A stretch of DNA of 38,861 bases from Nitrosomonadales bacterium (GCA_016199835.1 JACQFX010000031.1:1-38861), one strand, 5' to 3'; shown: positions 23,519-33,040, counted from the first letter of the stretch. A program made the numbers and translations. The notes: a model not told the origin generated them from the sequence alone.

Positions 23519-26230
23519 ATGACAACGACACCAGGCTTTCACAATGCGCTAGCCGAATTGGCACAGCGTTTCGCACAGCAGCTTCCCGAGCGGATGCTGG
23601 ACTTTCGCCGCAAGCTCGATCAGCTTTCTCCTGACGCATGGCAAGAGGATAAGGCGGTGGAGTTCTACCGTTTGATGCATAGTCTGACGGGCGCTGCCGA
23701 TACCTTCGGCATGCTTGCGGTCGGCGATGCAGCCAGGCGGCTGGAGCATCGGCTATATACGGTACTCAAGCATGGTAGTGTTCCGGAGCACGCTGTCTGG
23801 GCCGAGGTGCGGGCTGATTTCGCGCAACTGTTGCTTGTCTTGCAGAGCAGCAGTGCACACAGCCTGGTGCAGCCGTGTGATGAAATGCAGAATCGGGAGC
23901 AACGTCCGCTCATTTGTCTGATTGAGGGCGACCAAGAGCAGGCGCAACATCTGGAGCGGATGCTGGCGATGCAGAATTACCGGGTGCATACGTTTACCAG
24001 CCTTGAATCATTCCGGTTGAGCCGGGTCGGCGGGGAATGCCCGGAAGCGGTAGTGATGGAGATGGCCTTTCCCGATGAATCTGCGGGGGGGCAGATCGTT
24101 ACTGAATTTAAGGCGGCCTATGGTGTTCACATTCCCGTGGTCTTTGTTGATGCACGCGACGATATGGCGGCATATCTTGCGGCTTACCGTGCGGGAGCCA
24201 CCCGTTATCTGAGCAAACCGATAGACGATGTCAGGCTGGCGCGAATGCTGCGCGAGCTTATCGCGCAAACTCCCATGCCGCCGTATCGCATACTGCTGGT
24301 TGATGACGATCCATTGCTCAACAAGATACATGCGACGATTCTTGGGCAGGCCGGGATGGAAGTGAGCACACTTTCCGAACCACTGAAGATACTGGATGTC
24401 GTGCGCGAATTGAAGCCTGACGTGGTGGTGCTTGATGTTTACATGCCTGATGCCTCAGGCCCGGAGCTGGCTGCGGTGTTGCGGGAGCAGGATGCCTTCC
24501 TTCACCTGCCCATCCTGTTTCTTTCCGCTGAAGCCGATATGGACAAGCAGTTGCTCGCGCTCAATCTGGGCGGAGATGATTTTCTGGTGAAGCCGGTCAA
24601 TCCGGAGCATCTGGTGACGGCAATCGCTGCGCGCGCACGGCGGGTTCGCCAACGTGACGAAATGACAGTTAATCTCAAGCGCATACTCTACGAACGCGAA
24701 CGCGAACATCTGGCACTGGACAAACATGCCATCGTCAGTATTGCGGATGCGGCTGGGCGCATTATTTACGTCAACGATAAATTTTGCGAAATCAGCGGCT
24801 ATGCGCGCGAGGAACTGCTCGGGAAAAACCACCGCATCGTCAAATCCGCAGAACACCCGCCGGAGCTCTATAGGGAAATGTGGCGCACCATCTCGACCGG
24901 GAACATCTGGCATGGCCTGGTTTGCAATCAACGCAAGGACGGCTCGCTGTATTGGGTGGAGTCCACCATCGTTCCGTTCCTCGATGCGCATGGCAAGCCT
25001 TACCAGTATGTTTCCATACGCACCGACATTACGGCATTGCAGCTTGGCCGGGAAGAATTGCGCACAGCACGTGACAAGGCTGAATCGGCCAGCCGGGCGA
25101 AGTCCGACTTCCTGTCCAGCATGAGCCATGAATTGCGCACGCCGCTGAATGCGGTGCTGGGTTTCGGACAATTGCTGGAGCTGGATGAGCGCCTCGCCCC
25201 AGATCAAAAGGATAATGCGCAAGAGATACTCAAGGCCGGGGAACATCTGCTCGGCCTGGTCAACGAGGTGCTGGACCTGGCCAGGATCGAGTCTGGCAAG
25301 ATAGATATTTCGCCGGAGCCGATTGACGCGAGTGTCTTGATGGGCGAATGCTGCAACCTGATCGAGCCATTGGCCCATGCGCGCCAAATATCAATGCAAT
25401 GCGGTGACTGGGGCGATCTTTGGGTGTACGCAGATCGAATCAGGATCAAACAGGTGCTGATCAATCTGCTCTCCAATGCGGTGAAATACAACCATGAGCG
25501 AGGCAGTATTCGGCTGGATTGGCAGCGTCCCAGCCCGGATCATGTGCGTATCACGGTAAGTGATACCGGCCCGGGTATCACGGCGGAGCGCATTGGCGAG
25601 TTGTTCCAGCCGTTCAGCAGACTGGGGGCGGAACACAGCGCGATAGAGGGTACCGGTATCGGCCTGGCCATCACGCGCAAATTGATCGAGATGATGGGAG
25701 GCAGTGTCGGTGTCGAAAGTATGCCGGGTGTGGGCTCGACCTTCTGGGTCGAGTTGCCACAAGCCCCTTTTGAAGTCGAACACGCTCATACGGAGGCGCA
25801 CGGGGATAGCGCCATGTCGGCACACGGTGCCCGGATGCAACGCGTGCTGTATATCGAGGACAATCCGACCAACCTGAAGCTGGTCAGCCAGATACTCGAA
25901 AGGCGCAGACATATCCGGCTGGTCACAGCGCACACGCCCGAGTCGGGCATGGAGTTCATCCTGGCGCATCAGCCCGACCTGATCCTGCTCGACATCAATA
26001 TGCCCGGCATGGATGGGTATCAGGTGCTGGAGATTCTGAAAATGGATGCGCGCTCAAAAGGCATACCGGTGATAGCGTTGACCGCGAATGCCATGCCCAA
26101 CGATATCGAGCGTGGCAGGCCGGCCGGATTTGCGGCCTACCTGACCAAGCCGCTCGACGTTGAGGGCTTCCTGAAGACGGTGGATGATACGCTGCTAGAA
26201 TGCGCGAGCCATACATCCGGAAATGAGTAG
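23519..26230 (+). CDS. Hybrid sensor histidine kinase with N-terminal HPt, three receiver domains and PAS
   Basis: The product is 903 aa with no transmembrane segment, so it is cytoplasmic. An HPt-like domain (about 10-115) has His54 in MHSLTGAADTFG. Receiver 1 (about 131-248) has Glu181 in place of the phospho-Asp, with Lys233 kept. Receiver 2 (about 255-372) is complete (Asp262-264, Asp306, Lys358). PAS covers about 398-508. HisKA has His537 in SHELRTPLN. The ATPase has N, G1 (DTGPGI) and G2 (GTGIGLAI) boxes. Receiver 3 (about 774-892) has Asp781, Asp825 and Lys877. An HPt/pseudo-receiver gene follows. The output is unknown, since no DNA-binding or cyclase domain is encoded nearby. Both genes lie between exbB and xseA. 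Confidence 0.92.
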   Translation: MTTTPGFHNALAELAQRFAQQLPERMLDFRRKLDQLSPDAWQEDKAVEFYRLMHSLTGAADTFGMLAVGDAARRLEHRLYTVLKHGSVPEHAVWAEVRADFAQLLLVLQSSSAHSLVQPCDEMQNREQRPLICLIEGDQEQAQHLERMLAMQNYRVHTFTSLESFRLSRVGGECPEAVVMEMAFPDESAGGQIVTEFKAAYGVHIPVVFVDARDDMAAYLAAYRAGATRYLSKPIDDVRLARMLRELIAQTPMPPYRILLVDDDPLLNKIHATILGQAGMEVSTLSEPLKILDVVRELKPDVVVLDVYMPDASGPELAAVLREQDAFLHLPILFLSAEADMDKQLLALNLGGDDFLVKPVNPEHLVTAIAARARRVRQRDEMTVNLKRILYEREREHLALDKHAIVSIADAAGRIIYVNDKFCEISGYAREELLGKNHRIVKSAEHPPELYREMWRTISTGNIWHGLVCNQRKDGSLYWVESTIVPFLDAHGKPYQYVSIRTDITALQLGREELRTARDKAESASRAKSDFLSSMSHELRTPLNAVLGFGQLLELDERLAPDQKDNAQEILKAGEHLLGLVNEVLDLARIESGKIDISPEPIDASVLMGECCNLIEPLAHARQISMQCGDWGDLWVYADRIRIKQVLINLLSNAVKYNHERGSIRLDWQRPSPDHVRITVSDTGPGITAERIGELFQPFSRLGAEHSAIEGTGIGLAITRKLIEMMGGSVGVESMPGVGSTFWVELPQAPFEVEHAHTEAHGDSAMSAHGARMQRVLYIEDNPTNLKLVSQILERRRHIRLVTAHTPESGMEFILAHQPDLILLDINMPGMDGYQVLEILKMDARSKGIPVIALTANAMPNDIERGRPAGFAAYLTKPLDVEGFLKTVDDTLLECASHTSGNE

Positions 26231-26353
26231 TTCGTGGCCGGGCATACCGCAAAGCATTGGACGCAGACCTGTGCTCAGGACTATTCAATCCGATGGCGAA
26301 CGCGTTCAAGCGTGCGAGCCAACAGGTTGGCTGAAATTATAGAGAGGCGATAA

Positions 26354-27112
26354 ATGAGTACCAGCATGGAGGAATTCCAGTATCTGTTGCAAGGCATGCG
26401 TTCCTCTTTTCTCGACGATCTGCAGGAGCACTGCGACCAGTTCGATAACCTGCTGCTTGCCCTGGAGAAGAAACCGGACGACCGCGCCCTGTTTGATGAG
26501 TTGTTCCGTGGGGTGCATAACCTGAAAGGTTCCGGCGGTACCCATGATGTGCATATCATCACCAGTATCTGTCACCAGTTGGAGAATTGCCTGGCGGACA
26601 TGGTGGCAAAAAGCGAATTCTCCCGTGCGTTGGAACGGGCGCTGAAGTATGTGGATCTGTTGCGCCGGGTCGAGGCGCCGGGCCGCATGGAGAAGCCGGA
26701 TTATTCCGAGGTCGAGGCGGAACTGGAGAGATTGCGCCTGTCTGCGTTGCAGAGCCGCAAGTCGTGTCTGGTCGCGGAGTCTTCAGCCATGATGTCGCGC
26801 GTCTATCGCTCGGTCCTGACGGAGAGGGCGATCCGGATCACCATGGTCAGCAATGGCCTGGAGGCATTGTCGCGCTTGCTGCATGAGCCATTCGATCTCG
26901 CCATCATCGGGCGCGAGTTGCCGGATCTGAACGGTATCGCGGTTATTTCCGCGCTGCGTAATTCGCAGTGCCAGAATAAAAATATGCCGGTTGTTTTTGT
27001 GACCAGCAATAGCGACAATATCCCTGAGCATACACATATCGACGACGTTCTGATCAAGGACAATCGATTGTCTGCCAATCTTGGTGGCGCGCTACAGAAG
27101 TTGCAGTTGTAA
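26354..27112 (+). CDS. HPt protein with C-terminal pseudo-receiver domain
   Basis: The product is 252 aa, with AGAGAGG upstream of the ATG. An HPt domain (about residues 10-110) carries His55 in VHNLKGSGG, the classic site. The C-terminal part (about 135-252) folds like a receiver but lacks the phosphoacceptor. The usual Asp is Gly186 in DLAIIGRELPDLNG, and the acidic pair is reduced to Glu142 in VAESS. Lys235 may be the conserved lysine. It therefore can take phosphate on His55, but the receiver half probably acts as a binding module. It is the likely partner of the kinase 123 bp upstream. Confidence 0.85.
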   Translation: MSTSMEEFQYLLQGMRSSFLDDLQEHCDQFDNLLLALEKKPDDRALFDELFRGVHNLKGSGGTHDVHIITSICHQLENCLADMVAKSEFSRALERALKYVDLLRRVEAPGRMEKPDYSEVEAELERLRLSALQSRKSCLVAESSAMMSRVYRSVLTERAIRITMVSNGLEALSRLLHEPFDLAIIGRELPDLNGIAVISALRNSQCQNKNMPVVFVTSNSDNIPEHTHIDDVLIKDNRLSANLGGALQKLQL

Positions 27113-27158
27113 GCATTCTGCTTGTTTATTCCGGACTTACAGACTTGCTCACAGAAGC

Positions 27159-27179
27159 TGTGTATAACTTTGTGTACAA
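27159..27179 (-). promoter_or_regulatory. Two adjacent DnaA-box-like sites upstream of xseA
   Basis: On the minus strand 27167-27159 reads TTATACACA, a perfect match to TTATNCACA. 27179-27171 reads TTGTACACA, with one mismatch. They are 12 bp apart in the same orientation, followed by an A+T-rich stretch to about 27275. This is the only recognisable content of the 249-bp gap 27113-27361 and could be DnaA control or coincidence. Confidence 0.35.
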
Positions 27180-27361
27180 CAGGTAGGGAGAAGTACCTAA
27201 CCCCTTATCAAATAACTGTTTTTGTTGCGCTGCTTATTTTTTGAACTTATAAAATAACCAATAAAAACAAACTGATGCTGTAAGTTGCCGGGATGCGGGT
27301 AGGGTATCTCGCGGCAAAGTGCCGTGTTTACTGGAATTGTGAATTATTGCGGGTTGTCAAT

Positions 27362-28645
27362 ATGTTTTTTAATGAGAATACACTTGAAGAAAATCGCGTG
27401 TTAAGCGTGCGCGAACTTAACTTTGCCGCCAGGCAGTTACTTGAAAACGGTCTGCCTTTGCTGTGGGTGCGCGGCGAAATTTCCAATTTCGTTTGCGCGG
27501 CTTCCGGGCACTGGTATTTCTCGTTGAAGGATGAACAGGCGCAAGTGCGTTGCGTGATGTTTCGGCATAAAAGCCAGTATCTCGACTGGCAGCCGAAGAA
27601 CGGCATGCAGGTGGAAGTGCTGGCGCTGGCGACCCTGTATGAAGCGCGCGGCGATTTCCAGTTGACGCTGGAACAGATGCGCCCCGCCGGATTGGGCGCG
27701 CTGTATGAAGCGTTCGAGCGGCTCAAGAAAAAACTGGAAAATGAAGGTCTGTTCGATGGCGCACGCAAACGTGCTTTGCCCTCGTTTCCGCAACAGATCG
27801 GCATCGTCACCTCATTGCAGGCTGCCGCATTGCGCGATGTGCTGACCACGCTGAAGAAACGTATGCCGGGCATGGCCGTCGTGCTGTATCCCGTGCCAGT
27901 GCAGGGCGAAGGTGCGGCGCAGAAGATCGCACAAGCCATCAGGACAGCGAGCGAACGCGCAGAGTGCGACGTGCTGCTGGTGTGTCGGGGCGGCGGCAGC
28001 ATCGAAGACTTGTGGGCGTTCAACGAAGAGATGGTGGCGCGCGCCATCGCCGCAAGCCATATCCCGGTGGTGAGCGGGGTAGGGCATGAGACCGATTTCA
28101 CCATCACCGATTTTGTGGCCGATGCGCGTGCCGCTACGCCGACTGCGGCAGCGCAACTGGTGGCGCCAGACCGGCAGGAATTGCGGCAACGCCTGCGCCA
28201 TGTCGTGCAGCGCATGGCGCGCGGCTACCAGCGCCATGCAGAACGCGCGATGCAGAATCTCGATTTTTTGCAGCGGCGTCTGGTGCATCCCGCGCAACGC
28301 ATACGGCAGCAGGAGCAGCACCTCGATCAACTGCAGCAGCGTTTGCGCATGGCGCGCCCCGATCTCGCGCGGCTCGGTGCGCAGCAGGCAGAAGGCCTGC
28401 GCCGTTTGCGCGCCGCCATGCAACGCACGTTGGAGCGCTACGACATGCGCTTGCGCAACATGCAGCAGCATTTGCAGCATCTCGATCCGCAGCAAGTGCT
28501 GGCGCGCGGTTACAGCATGGTGCGCGACGAACATGGCGCCATCGTCGCGGACAGTGCGGTACTGGCGTCCGGTGCGCGGCTCGATATCACTTTTGCACGC
28601 GGCTGGGCGCGTGCTGAGGTAAAAGAAAAAGACCGAGCCAGTTGA
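27362..28645 (+). CDS. xseA: Exodeoxyribonuclease VII large subunit
   Basis: The product is 427 aa from the ATG at 27362, where the family N-terminus begins; an in-frame ATG at 27293 would add an unconserved tail. The OB-fold DNA-binding domain (about residues 13-110) has [10 protein letters not shown] and [10 protein letters not shown]. The catalytic region has [15 protein letters not shown] and [18 protein letters not shown], followed by a long glutamine-rich coiled coil (about 270-400). It degrades single-stranded DNA with XseB, which is not in the window. recQ follows 7 bp later, so they are probably coupled. Confidence 0.95.
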   Translation: MFFNENTLEENRVLSVRELNFAARQLLENGLPLLWVRGEISNFVCAASGHWYFSLKDEQAQVRCVMFRHKSQYLDWQPKNGMQVEVLALATLYEARGDFQLTLEQMRPAGLGALYEAFERLKKKLENEGLFDGARKRALPSFPQQIGIVTSLQAAALRDVLTTLKKRMPGMAVVLYPVPVQGEGAAQKIAQAIRTASERAECDVLLVCRGGGSIEDLWAFNEEMVARAIAASHIPVVSGVGHETDFTITDFVADARAATPTAAAQLVAPDRQELRQRLRHVVQRMARGYQRHAERAMQNLDFLQRRLVHPAQRIRQQEQHLDQLQQRLRMARPDLARLGAQQAEGLRRLRAAMQRTLERYDMRLRNMQQHLQHLDPQQVLARGYSMVRDEHGAIVADSAVLASGARLDITFARGWARAEVKEKDRAS

Positions 28646-28652
28646 TTTGTCC

Positions 28653-30500
28653 ATGACTGCTTCTCCAGCCAGGCAGCTCCTGCGCGAAATTTTCGGCTAT
28701 ACCGAATTTCGCGGCGCGCAACAAGGCATCATCGAGCATGTAGCCGCAGGCGGCGATGCGCTGGTGCTGATGCCGACCGGCGGCGGCAAGTCGCTGTGCT
28801 ATCAGATACCATCCTTGCTGCGGCATGGTGTCGGTATCGTCGTGTCGCCGCTGATCGCGCTGATGCAGGATCAGGTGGATGCGCTCAAACAGCTTGGCGT
28901 GCGGGCCGCCTTCCTGAATTCCAGCCTGGATGCCGATGCGGCGCGCGAGGTGTGGCGCTCGGTACATCGCGGTGAGTTGAAATTGTTGTATGTGGCGCCG
29001 GAGCGGTTGATGACGGAGGGCTTCCTTGAGTTGCTGGAAGGTTTGGCGCAAGACGATGGCATCGCCCTGTTCGCCATCGATGAAGCTCACTGCGTCTCGC
29101 AATGGGGGCACGACTTCCGCCCCGAATACCGCGCGCTGACGGTGCTGCATGAACGCTTTCCCGGCGTGCCGCGCATCGCGCTTACGGCCACGGCGGATGC
29201 GCCTACGCGGCGCGAGATCGTCGAGCGTTTGGCGCTGGAGCAGGCACAGCAGTTCGTCTCCAGCTTCGACCGCCCCAACATCCGCTACCGCGTTACGCAG
29301 AAGAACAATGCGCGCCAGCAATTACAGGCTTTTCTCGAAACCGAACATCCCGACGACGCGGGCATCGTGTACTGTTTGTCGCGCAGGAAAGTCGAAGAGA
29401 CGGCGGCGTGGCTGAAGGAACATGGCTGGGATGCCTTGCCCTATCACGCCGGGCTAGATGCCGCCACGCGCAGCAAGAACCAGCAAAGATTCCTGCGCGA
29501 AGAAGGCGTGATCATGATTGCCACCGTCGCTTTCGGTATGGGCATAGACAAGCCCAACGTGCGCTTTGTTGCCCACCTCGACCTGCCCAAGAGCATGGAA
29601 GGTTATTATCAGGAAACGGGTCGTGCCGGGCGCGACGGCTTGCCCGCGAATGCGTGGATGGCTTATGGTTTGGGCGATGTGGTGTCGATGCGCCAGATGC
29701 TGCTGTCAGGCGATGCGCCCGAAGAGCGCAAGCGTGTGGAGTTGCAGAAGCTCGATGCGCTGCTGGGTTTCTGCGAATCCACCGAGTGCCGCCACCAAAC
29801 CATCCTGCGCTATTTCGGCGAAGAACATCCGGGCGGCTGCGGCCAGTGCGACAACTGCTTGGCACCCGTGGATACCTGGGATGCGACGCAAGCCGCGCAG
29901 ATGGCGCTATCCTGCGTCTATCGCACCGGCCAGCGCTTTGGCGTCGCGCACCTGATCGACGTGTTGCTGGGCAAGGAGACCGCGAAGATCGGGCAGTTCC
30001 AGCATCAGCAACTCAGCACCTTCGGCATCGGCAAGGACCTGGCGCAAACGCAATGGAGCAGCGTCTATCGCCAACTCGTCGCCGCCGGATTGATCACTGT
30101 GGACATGGAAGCCTACGGCGGGTTGAAGCTTACTGAAGCTGCGCGTGCCGTGCTCAAAGGCCAGCAGGAGGTGTGGCTGCGGCGCGATGCCGAACCGGCC
30201 AAGCGCAAAACCAGCAAGACCGAACGTGGATCGAGTCTGCGCGAGGCTTATGCTGGTGCCAACGAAGACCCGCTATGGCTTGCGCTAAAAGCCAAACGCC
30301 TCGAACTCGCGCGCGAACAAGGCGTGCCGCCCTATGTGATCTTCCACGACAGCACTTTGCTGGAAATCCTCAACCGCAAACCGCAGACGCTGGACGAGAT
30401 GGCGCAGATCAGCGGCGTGGGGCAGGCCAAGCTGGCGCGCTATGGCGATGCATTTTTGCAGGTGGTGGAGGATGGGGCCAATGGCGGTACACAGGCTTAG
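28653..30500 (+). CDS. recQ: ATP-dependent DNA helicase RecQ
   Basis: The product is 615 aa from the ATG at 28653. The helicase core has Walker [15 protein letters not shown] and Walker B with the aromatic-rich loop ([19 protein letters not shown]). Motif VI is [10 protein letters not shown]. The zinc-binding cysteines are in STECRHQ and GGCGQCDNC, followed by a winged-helix RQC domain and a C-terminal HRDC domain (about 530-605). It unwinds DNA 3' to 5' in recombination and repair. It is coupled to xseA; both act on single-strand ends. Confidence 0.97.
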   Translation: MTASPARQLLREIFGYTEFRGAQQGIIEHVAAGGDALVLMPTGGGKSLCYQIPSLLRHGVGIVVSPLIALMQDQVDALKQLGVRAAFLNSSLDADAAREVWRSVHRGELKLLYVAPERLMTEGFLELLEGLAQDDGIALFAIDEAHCVSQWGHDFRPEYRALTVLHERFPGVPRIALTATADAPTRREIVERLALEQAQQFVSSFDRPNIRYRVTQKNNARQQLQAFLETEHPDDAGIVYCLSRRKVEETAAWLKEHGWDALPYHAGLDAATRSKNQQRFLREEGVIMIATVAFGMGIDKPNVRFVAHLDLPKSMEGYYQETGRAGRDGLPANAWMAYGLGDVVSMRQMLLSGDAPEERKRVELQKLDALLGFCESTECRHQTILRYFGEEHPGGCGQCDNCLAPVDTWDATQAAQMALSCVYRTGQRFGVAHLIDVLLGKETAKIGQFQHQQLSTFGIGKDLAQTQWSSVYRQLVAAGLITVDMEAYGGLKLTEAARAVLKGQQEVWLRRDAEPAKRKTSKTERGSSLREAYAGANEDPLWLALKAKRLELAREQGVPPYVIFHDSTLLEILNRKPQTLDEMAQISGVGQAKLARYGDAFLQVVEDGANGGTQA

Positions 30501-30548
30501 TCTTGCCCGCCATGACGGGCCGCCAGCCTCGCTTCATTGACGACGTTT

Positions 30549-30579
30549 AGCAGGAAGAAAAATACAGCCCCTGCTTTTT
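30549..30579 (+). terminator. Possible weak terminator after recQ
   Basis: AGCAGG and CCTGCT can form a 6-bp stem with a 15-base loop, followed by TTTT. The loop is large and the stem short, so support is weak. It lies between convergent recQ and the rhodanese gene. Confidence 0.3.
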
Positions 30580-30622
30580 GAAAATACGATATGCGGATGG
30601 GCGGCTAGTAAACGTTGGGTAA

Positions 30623-30958
30623 TCAGCTCAGGCGATATGCCGGGAATCCGCTCTGCATCCAGCCCATCATGCCGCCACGCAGGTTGTAGACATGGTGGAA
30701 GCCCCGCTGCTGGAGGAACTGGCACGCCTGCGCTGAACGCGCACCGCTGCGGCACACGATGACCAGCTTTTTCTCTGGCGGCAGTTCGTGCAGCTTCATG
30801 GGCAGCAAGTGCAGCGGCAGGGCTTCAGCCTTGGGCACAGTGCCCGCCGCGATCTCCTGCATCTGGCGCACATCGAGCACGCGAAAATCATGGCTGGCGT
30901 CATTCAGCCATAGCGCAAGCTCGGTTGCGTCGATTTCCTTGATGGTGTTGGCGTACAT
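30623..30958 (-). CDS. Single-domain rhodanese (sulfurtransferase)
   Basis: The product is 111 aa. The active-site loop CRSGARS has the catalytic Cys69, and RVLDVRQMQE is the conserved N-terminal motif. AGGAG lies 8 bp before the ATG. Rhodaneses move sulfane sulfur, and this cytoplasmic form could act with TusA and DsrE2, which are encoded about 28 kb away in this window. The promoter overlaps a strong palindrome (30988-31009), so expression is probably repressor-controlled. The motif CRSGARSAQACQFLQQRGF also fits GlpE-like housekeeping rhodaneses. Confidence 0.9.
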   Translation of the reverse strand: MYANTIKEIDATELALWLNDASHDFRVLDVRQMQEIAAGTVPKAEALPLHLLPMKLHELPPEKKLVIVCRSGARSAQACQFLQQRGFHHVYNLRGGMMGWMQSGFPAYRLS

Positions 30959-30979
30959 CTGGGTGGCTCCTGAATGGGT

Positions 30980-31016
30980 AATATTTAAATATTAGCATGC
31001 GCTAATATTATTGCAA
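30980..31016 (-). promoter_or_regulatory. Rhodanese promoter with palindromic operator
   Basis: AATATTAGC-ATGC-GCTAATATT is a perfect 9-bp inverted repeat (30988-31009). It overlaps a second perfect palindrome AATATTTAAATATT (30980-30993). On the minus strand TTGCAA (31016-31011) can be a -35 and AATATT (30993-30988) a -10 with 17-bp spacing, so the operator fills the promoter core. A+T-rich palindromes of this kind are bound by ArsR-type repressors such as BigR/SqrR/YgaV, which control persulfide and rhodanese genes; that identity is inferred. Confidence 0.55.
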
Positions 31017-31259
31017 GCTGGCCGGCTTGTCGCGCGGATGGATTGACCACTTCAGTTCAAGTCCGTATATTCGCCAACCATGAATACGCACCAGACAATT
31101 TCCTCTGCACCAATCTCCCACCGGCGACTGTGGCTGCTATCTATCTCCACGCCGCTGCGCCTCTTTTCCGTTTTAACGTAAAGTATTTGAACTGGCAACG
31201 CGGGTCTGCCCGCGCTGCCGTTGCCGCTGACCCGTGCCGCTAACCTCAGGGTCTGAACC
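31017..31259. other. Divergent intergenic region between rhodanese and EamA genes
   Basis: About 240 bp. A 33-codon ORF starting at 31080 has no ribosome site or recognisable product and is not called. A short hairpin GCGGG-TCTG-CCCGC lies near 31200. I see no confident promoter for the EamA gene. Confidence 0.3.
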
Positions 31260-32189
31260 ATGGCAACTTCTTCTGCAAAATATCCAATTGATCGCGGCAC
31301 CTTGTTTGGCGTGGCTTTCGCGCTGCTCGCCGCTGTGGGTTTCTCGGCCAAGGCCATACTGGTTAAACTGGCTTATATCGAGCATGTGGATGCCGTAACG
31401 CTGCTGGCGTTGCGCATGGCGTTCTCCGCGCCATTCTTCATCGGTGTCGCGCTGTGGGCGCGCTACCAGCATGCCGAGCCTTTGCGCCGGCATGACTGGA
31501 TGCTGGTACTGGGTTTGGGACTCATCGGCTATTACCTTTCCAGCTTTCTGGATTTCCTCGGCCTGCAATACATCTCCGCCGGGCTGGAGCGCTTGATCCT
31601 GTTCCTGTATCCGACCATGACGGTGATCCTCACGGCGCTTATCTACAAGCGCGCCATAGGCCGCCGGGTCGCCGGGGCGATGGCCTTGTGCTATGCCGGG
31701 ATAGCCCTGGTGTTTTTGCATGATGCGGGCATGAAGCAGGGCGGCAGTGTCGTGCTGGGCGCGTCGCTGGTGTTTGCCAGCACCTTGTCCTACTCGGTCT
31801 ATCTGGTCGGCGCGGGCCATGCCATTGCGCGCATCGGTGCCTCGCGCTTCACCGCTTATGCCATGATCGTGGCGAGTGCGGCCAGCCTGTTGCAGTTCGC
31901 GGTGACGCATCAGCCGGGTGCGCTCGACTTGCCACTACGCGTGTATGAGCTTTCCATCGCCATGGCGCTGTTCTCCACCGTGTTGCCGGTATTCCTGTTG
32001 TCCTGGGCCATACGCCACATAGGCTCGGGCAGCGCCTCGCTGATCGGCACCATAGGCCCGGTCAGCACCATCTACATGGCTTACGTGGTTCTGGGTGAAA
32101 GCCTGTCGCTATTGCAGATCGCCGGCTCGGCACTGGTGCTGGCGGGCGTGCTTATCGTCAGCATAAATAGTAAAAGTGCGGGAAAATAG
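31260..32189 (+). CDS. EamA/DMT-family transporter
   Basis: The product is 309 aa with about ten transmembrane helices in two EamA repeats. The first repeat starts FGVAFALLAAVGFSAKAILV, and the second ends LLQIAGSALVLAGVLIVS. AGGGT lies near the ATG. These inner membrane carriers export or import metabolites such as amino acids or nucleotide sugars; the substrate here is unknown. A WbuC-like gene follows 22 bp later and may be co-transcribed. Confidence 0.88.
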   Translation: MATSSAKYPIDRGTLFGVAFALLAAVGFSAKAILVKLAYIEHVDAVTLLALRMAFSAPFFIGVALWARYQHAEPLRRHDWMLVLGLGLIGYYLSSFLDFLGLQYISAGLERLILFLYPTMTVILTALIYKRAIGRRVAGAMALCYAGIALVFLHDAGMKQGGSVVLGASLVFASTLSYSVYLVGAGHAIARIGASRFTAYAMIVASAASLLQFAVTHQPGALDLPLRVYELSIAMALFSTVLPVFLLSWAIRHIGSGSASLIGTIGPVSTIYMAYVVLGESLSLLQIAGSALVLAGVLIVSINSKSAGK

Positions 32190-32211
32190 CGCCTGACTTA
32201 AGGAGAGAGAC

Positions 32212-32673
32212 GTGAAACAACTGAGCGATAGCATGCTGGTTACACTGACTTCACAAGCGCAGCAAGCGCCGCGCCTGCGCGCTAATCACAATCTGCACGA
32301 AGAGCTAGGCGATCCCATCCAGCGCCTGGCCATTGCCATGGAACCCGGTACTTTGATCCTGCCGCACCGCCATCCGCAGACCTGGGAGATGCTGTTGCCG
32401 CTGCGCGGGCGTTTCATCGTGCTGATATTCGACGATGCGGGCAAGGTCGTGGAACGTACCGTGTTGGGCGAAGGTTGCAACGTGCTGGAGTTCCCGGCCA
32501 ACACCTGGCATGCCGTGCTGTCGCTGGATATGGGCGGCGTGATATTCGAGGTGAAGCATGGGCCGTATACGCCGATCAGCGCGGCAGATGTCGCACCGTG
32601 GAGCAATGGCTTGAGTGCGGCGACGTTGAATGGCCGGTATGCGGTCGCGGGCGTGGGTGAGCGGATTTCCTGA
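32212..32673 (+). CDS. WbuC-type cupin-fold metalloprotein
   Basis: The product is 153 aa from a GTG start, with AAGGAGAG 6 bp upstream. The cupin motif is LPHRHPQTWEMLLPLRGRF (about residues 46-64), with two His and one Glu as likely metal ligands; a later His is in NTWHAVL. WbuC proteins are often found in O-antigen loci, but their reaction is unknown. No such locus is visible here; pgm is the only sugar gene nearby. Confidence 0.82.
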   Translation: MKQLSDSMLVTLTSQAQQAPRLRANHNLHEELGDPIQRLAIAMEPGTLILPHRHPQTWEMLLPLRGRFIVLIFDDAGKVVERTVLGEGCNVLEFPANTWHAVLSLDMGGVIFEVKHGPYTPISAADVAPWSNGLSAATLNGRYAVAGVGERIS

Positions 32674-32706
32674 CAGGGAGGAAGGGACGCTGGCGGGCAA
32701 CCGGAA

Positions 32707-33018
32707 TCAGGTATACAGATATTTCCCGAACGCTTTCCAGACTTCTCCGCCGTGCACTTCCCGGTCTTCCTCTGCGGCGTTCCCCATGGTTTGCAGCATG
32801 AGCGAAGCCAGCGCGAAAAGTTGGGCTCTGGTTATACGCTGCATATCTTTCGACGTATATGCCGCCTGGGCATCCGCCGGGCCGAAAGCCTTGCACTCGG
32901 CAGCCAGTTGCTGCATCGCGGTCGCATCATGCCAATCGAGACCGAGCGCCACCATCTTCCGGGTCAGCTCGATCTCGATTTGCGAGACTTCAGTCCAATG
33001 GTTCTCGATCTGGCTCAT
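32707..33018 (-). CDS. Hypothetical protein downstream of the ferritin-like gene (103 aa)
   Basis: The product is 103 aa, mostly helical by composition, starting MSQIENHWTEVSQIEIELTR. No family, signal peptide or membrane segment is recognised. A weak AAAGG ribosome site precedes the ATG. It lies 22 bp after the ferritin-like stop, so the two are probably one transcript. A role in iron handling would be inference only. Confidence 0.65.
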   Translation of the reverse strand: MSQIENHWTEVSQIEIELTRKMVALGLDWHDATAMQQLAAECKAFGPADAQAAYTSKDMQRITRAQLFALASLMLQTMGNAAEEDREVHGGEVWKAFGKYLYT

Positions 33019-33040
33019 GCTTGCCTTTCAGCGGGACGCG

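Noticed and set aside
27113-27361. Replication origin at the DnaA-box pair
   Set aside because: Only two boxes, and no dnaA, dnaN, gyrB, parAB or rpmH nearby. A chance or promoter-linked site is more likely.
31080-31181. 33-codon ORF upstream of the EamA gene
   Set aside because: No ribosome binding site, no recognisable product and Arg/Ser/Leu-rich composition; not supported as a gene.
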